The notes below the pieces were generated by a model. That model was given only the letters and a program-made list of their open reading frames with translations. It was not told the DNA's origin and ran no database searches. Shown here one piece after another: positions 15,214-15,738 of a DNA stretch of 15,738 bases. The stretch is taken from contig CAJUNZ010000021.1 in assembly GCA_910587755.1 (NCBI GenBank), positions 1 through 15,738 on the forward strand, read 5' to 3'. A program made the translations under genes and the position numbers. Origin of the DNA: an uncultured Acetatifactor sp. Lineage in GTDB: Bacteria; Bacillota; Clostridia; Lachnospirales; Lachnospiraceae. Within the stretch, counting starts at the first letter, position 1. Every line of letters begins with the position of its first letter.

Positions 15214-15237
15214 AGAGCAATCCCCAATTTTTGCTCT
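15214..15237 (-). terminator. Hairpin with U-tract on the minus strand
   Basis: AGAGCAA and TTGCTCT pair over 7 bp around a 10-nt loop. On the minus strand the hairpin is followed by GG and then TTTTT, the layout of a weak intrinsic terminator for transcription coming from the Nudix side. Confidence 0.45.
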
Positions 15238-15252
15238 AAAACAGCAAAAATA

Positions 15253-15323
15253 CCAAAACCCAAAAAATAAAAACACCCCAAAAACCAAACCTCCAAAACC
15301 CCAAAAAAATAAAAACACCCCCC
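15253..15323. repeat. C/A-rich imperfect tandem repeat
   Basis: Two copies of a unit of about 27-31 nt occur at 15253-15279 and 15293-15323, each reading CCAAAACCC, then a run of A, TAAAAACA and a run of C; they differ by extra C and A residues in the homopolymer runs. The start of the shared ACACCC block is offset by 42 nt. The minus strand is therefore a G/T-rich track with four runs of three or more G. Confidence 0.75.
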
Positions 15324-15393
15324 AACTTTAACGAATAGTTCCAGAGGAGACGACCGTTTCACGTCGTCCCCCTGGAACTATTCGTTAAAGTTG
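15323..15393. repeat. 71-bp near-perfect inverted repeat (long hairpin)
   Basis: Positions 15323-15344 and 15372-15393 are perfect reverse complements over 22 bp. Inside, after a bulged A, two G-C pairs and an A-C mismatch, GACGAC (15349-15354) pairs with GTCGTC (15363-15368) around an 8-nt loop, for about 30 bp in all. It begins 27 nt after the Nudix stop codon on the minus strand and is followed there by G6 and T-rich sequence, so it may serve as that gene's terminator. On the plus strand GTCTTTTG follows. The arms are longer than a usual terminator. No flanking target duplication is visible. Confidence 0.85.
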
Positions 15394-15419
15394 TCTTTTG
15401 CGAATAGTTGAATCAAGCC

Positions 15420-15738
15420 TCACCCTCTAAAGCAAACCTCCAGCCCTTCCGCAAAATAATAAGCCGCCATCTGAGCCCTGGAGCTGAAAGGTTCCGTTTC
15501 CAGAAGTCTATGCACCTGACTGCGAGTATAAAGCCCGGCGTCAATCTGTTCATTTTCAGAAGTATGATCCTCAAAACCACCTTCAATTTCCACAAAAGCA
15601 ATATATGTGGTAGTATCCGAAATAGCCACAGCTGCAAAGGAAGGAGGCAGAATTTTCTTAATTTTGCAAACCTTCATTCCAGTCTCTTCATAAAGTTCTC
15701 TTGTAATACATTCCTCTATGGTTTCCCCAGGCTCAATC
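15420..15738 (-). CDS. Nudix hydrolase, 5' end cut by the window edge
   Basis: The C-terminal 106 residues or so of a Nudix hydrolase. The reading frame is open through the right edge and begins there with IEPGET, followed by RELYEETGM, which is most of the Nudix box: the PGE glutamate, then seven residues, then R-E-L-x-E-E-x-G. These residues bind the metal needed to hydrolyse nucleoside-diphosphate-linked compounds. An internal ATG at 15677 is the methionine right after the box (EETGM) and is not the start. The region after the box (FVEIEGG, then a Glu/Asp-rich segment) resembles the ADP-ribose pyrophosphatase type, but the substrate cannot be fixed from this fragment. The stop at 15420 is followed by the 71-bp inverted repeat. 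Confidence 0.9.
   Translation of the reverse strand, partial: IEPGETIEECITRELYEETGMKVCKIKKILPPSFAAVAISDTTTYIAFVEIEGGFEDHTSENEQIDAGLYTRSQVHRLLETEPFSSRAQMAAYYFAEGLEVCFRG

Larger units (their letters stand above)
14957..15419. other. Gene-poor structured intergenic region
   Basis: A 463-nt stretch with no convincing gene. From left to right it holds near-identical direct repeats CTTTTTGTATA (15019-15029) and CTTTTGTATA (15035-15044), the second running into TATAAT on the plus strand (15041-15046); a hairpin at 15104-15128; a hairpin at 15214-15237; a C/A-rich imperfect tandem repeat at 15253-15323; and a 71-bp inverted repeat at 15323-15393 with a third partial arm copy at 15401-15409. The density of structure suggests a non-coding RNA, a mobile repeat, or both; neither can be named. 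Confidence 0.6.

Noticed and set aside
15225..15246. Minus-strand GTTTTAGAGC resembling the start of a type II CRISPR repeat
   Set aside because: Single occurrence, no repeat-spacer array and no cas genes in the window; explained by the 15214-15237 hairpin.
15138..15362. A minus-strand frame of 74 codons with a GTG start and a G-rich stretch upstream, crossing the tandem repeat
   Set aside because: Its Phe/Gly/Leu-rich content comes directly from the G/T-rich repeat, the start lies inside the hairpin loop, and no family resemblance was seen. The apparent ribosome binding site is part of the hairpin arm.

Overview
The window looks like a chromosomal segment from a low-to-mid GC Firmicute, most likely a gut member of the Lachnospiraceae or a close clostridial relative. 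This is inferred from gene content: a HelD-family ATPase, a TIGR03960-type radical SAM protein, a rubrerythrin for anaerobic peroxide defence, a LexA with a neighbouring tyrosine recombinase, an AI-2E transporter and a flotillin. Strong AGGAGG-type ribosome binding sites and TTGxxx/TAxxxT promoters agree. No rRNA, tRNA, CRISPR array, insertion sequence or prophage block was seen.

Layout. 79-921 (+) is an OGG-type 8-oxoguanine DNA glycosylase, followed by a hairpin and an AT-rich gap. 1294-4710 (+) is an unusual 1138-residue protein: a complete HelD-like superfamily 1 ATPase, a low-complexity linker, and what looks like the non-catalytic N-terminal domain of a family 31 glycoside hydrolase, stopping where the catalytic barrel would begin. 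It converges on a small single-pass membrane protein (4735-5121, -). A B12-binding-type radical SAM protein (5265-7181, +) converges on a DUF378 membrane protein (7234-7452, -) over a shared hairpin.

The block 7614-10163 (-) reads ttcA-like gene, tyrosine recombinase, lexA. The first two overlap, and lexA has its own two promoter-like elements, each carrying LexA-box-like sequences. Divergent from it is a rubrerythrin (10307-10912, +), then an AI-2E family permease (11082-12470), D-aminoacyl-tRNA deacylase dtd (12601-13116) and a flotillin (13218-14708), all (+). A strong two-way terminator separates the flotillin from a 45-residue membrane peptide gene (14819-14956, -).

The right end (14957-15419) holds no convincing gene. 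It contains several hairpins, a C/A-rich imperfect tandem repeat and a 71-bp near-perfect inverted repeat with a third partial copy of its arm beside it. The window ends inside a Nudix hydrolase gene (15420 to the edge, -).

Most genes are housekeeping or stress functions: base-excision repair and SOS control, peroxide reduction, tRNA thiolation, tRNA proofreading and membrane organisation. The parts most worth following up are the HelD/GH31-domain chimera, the structured intergenic region before the Nudix gene, the doubled lexA promoter and the unlisted 45-residue peptide.
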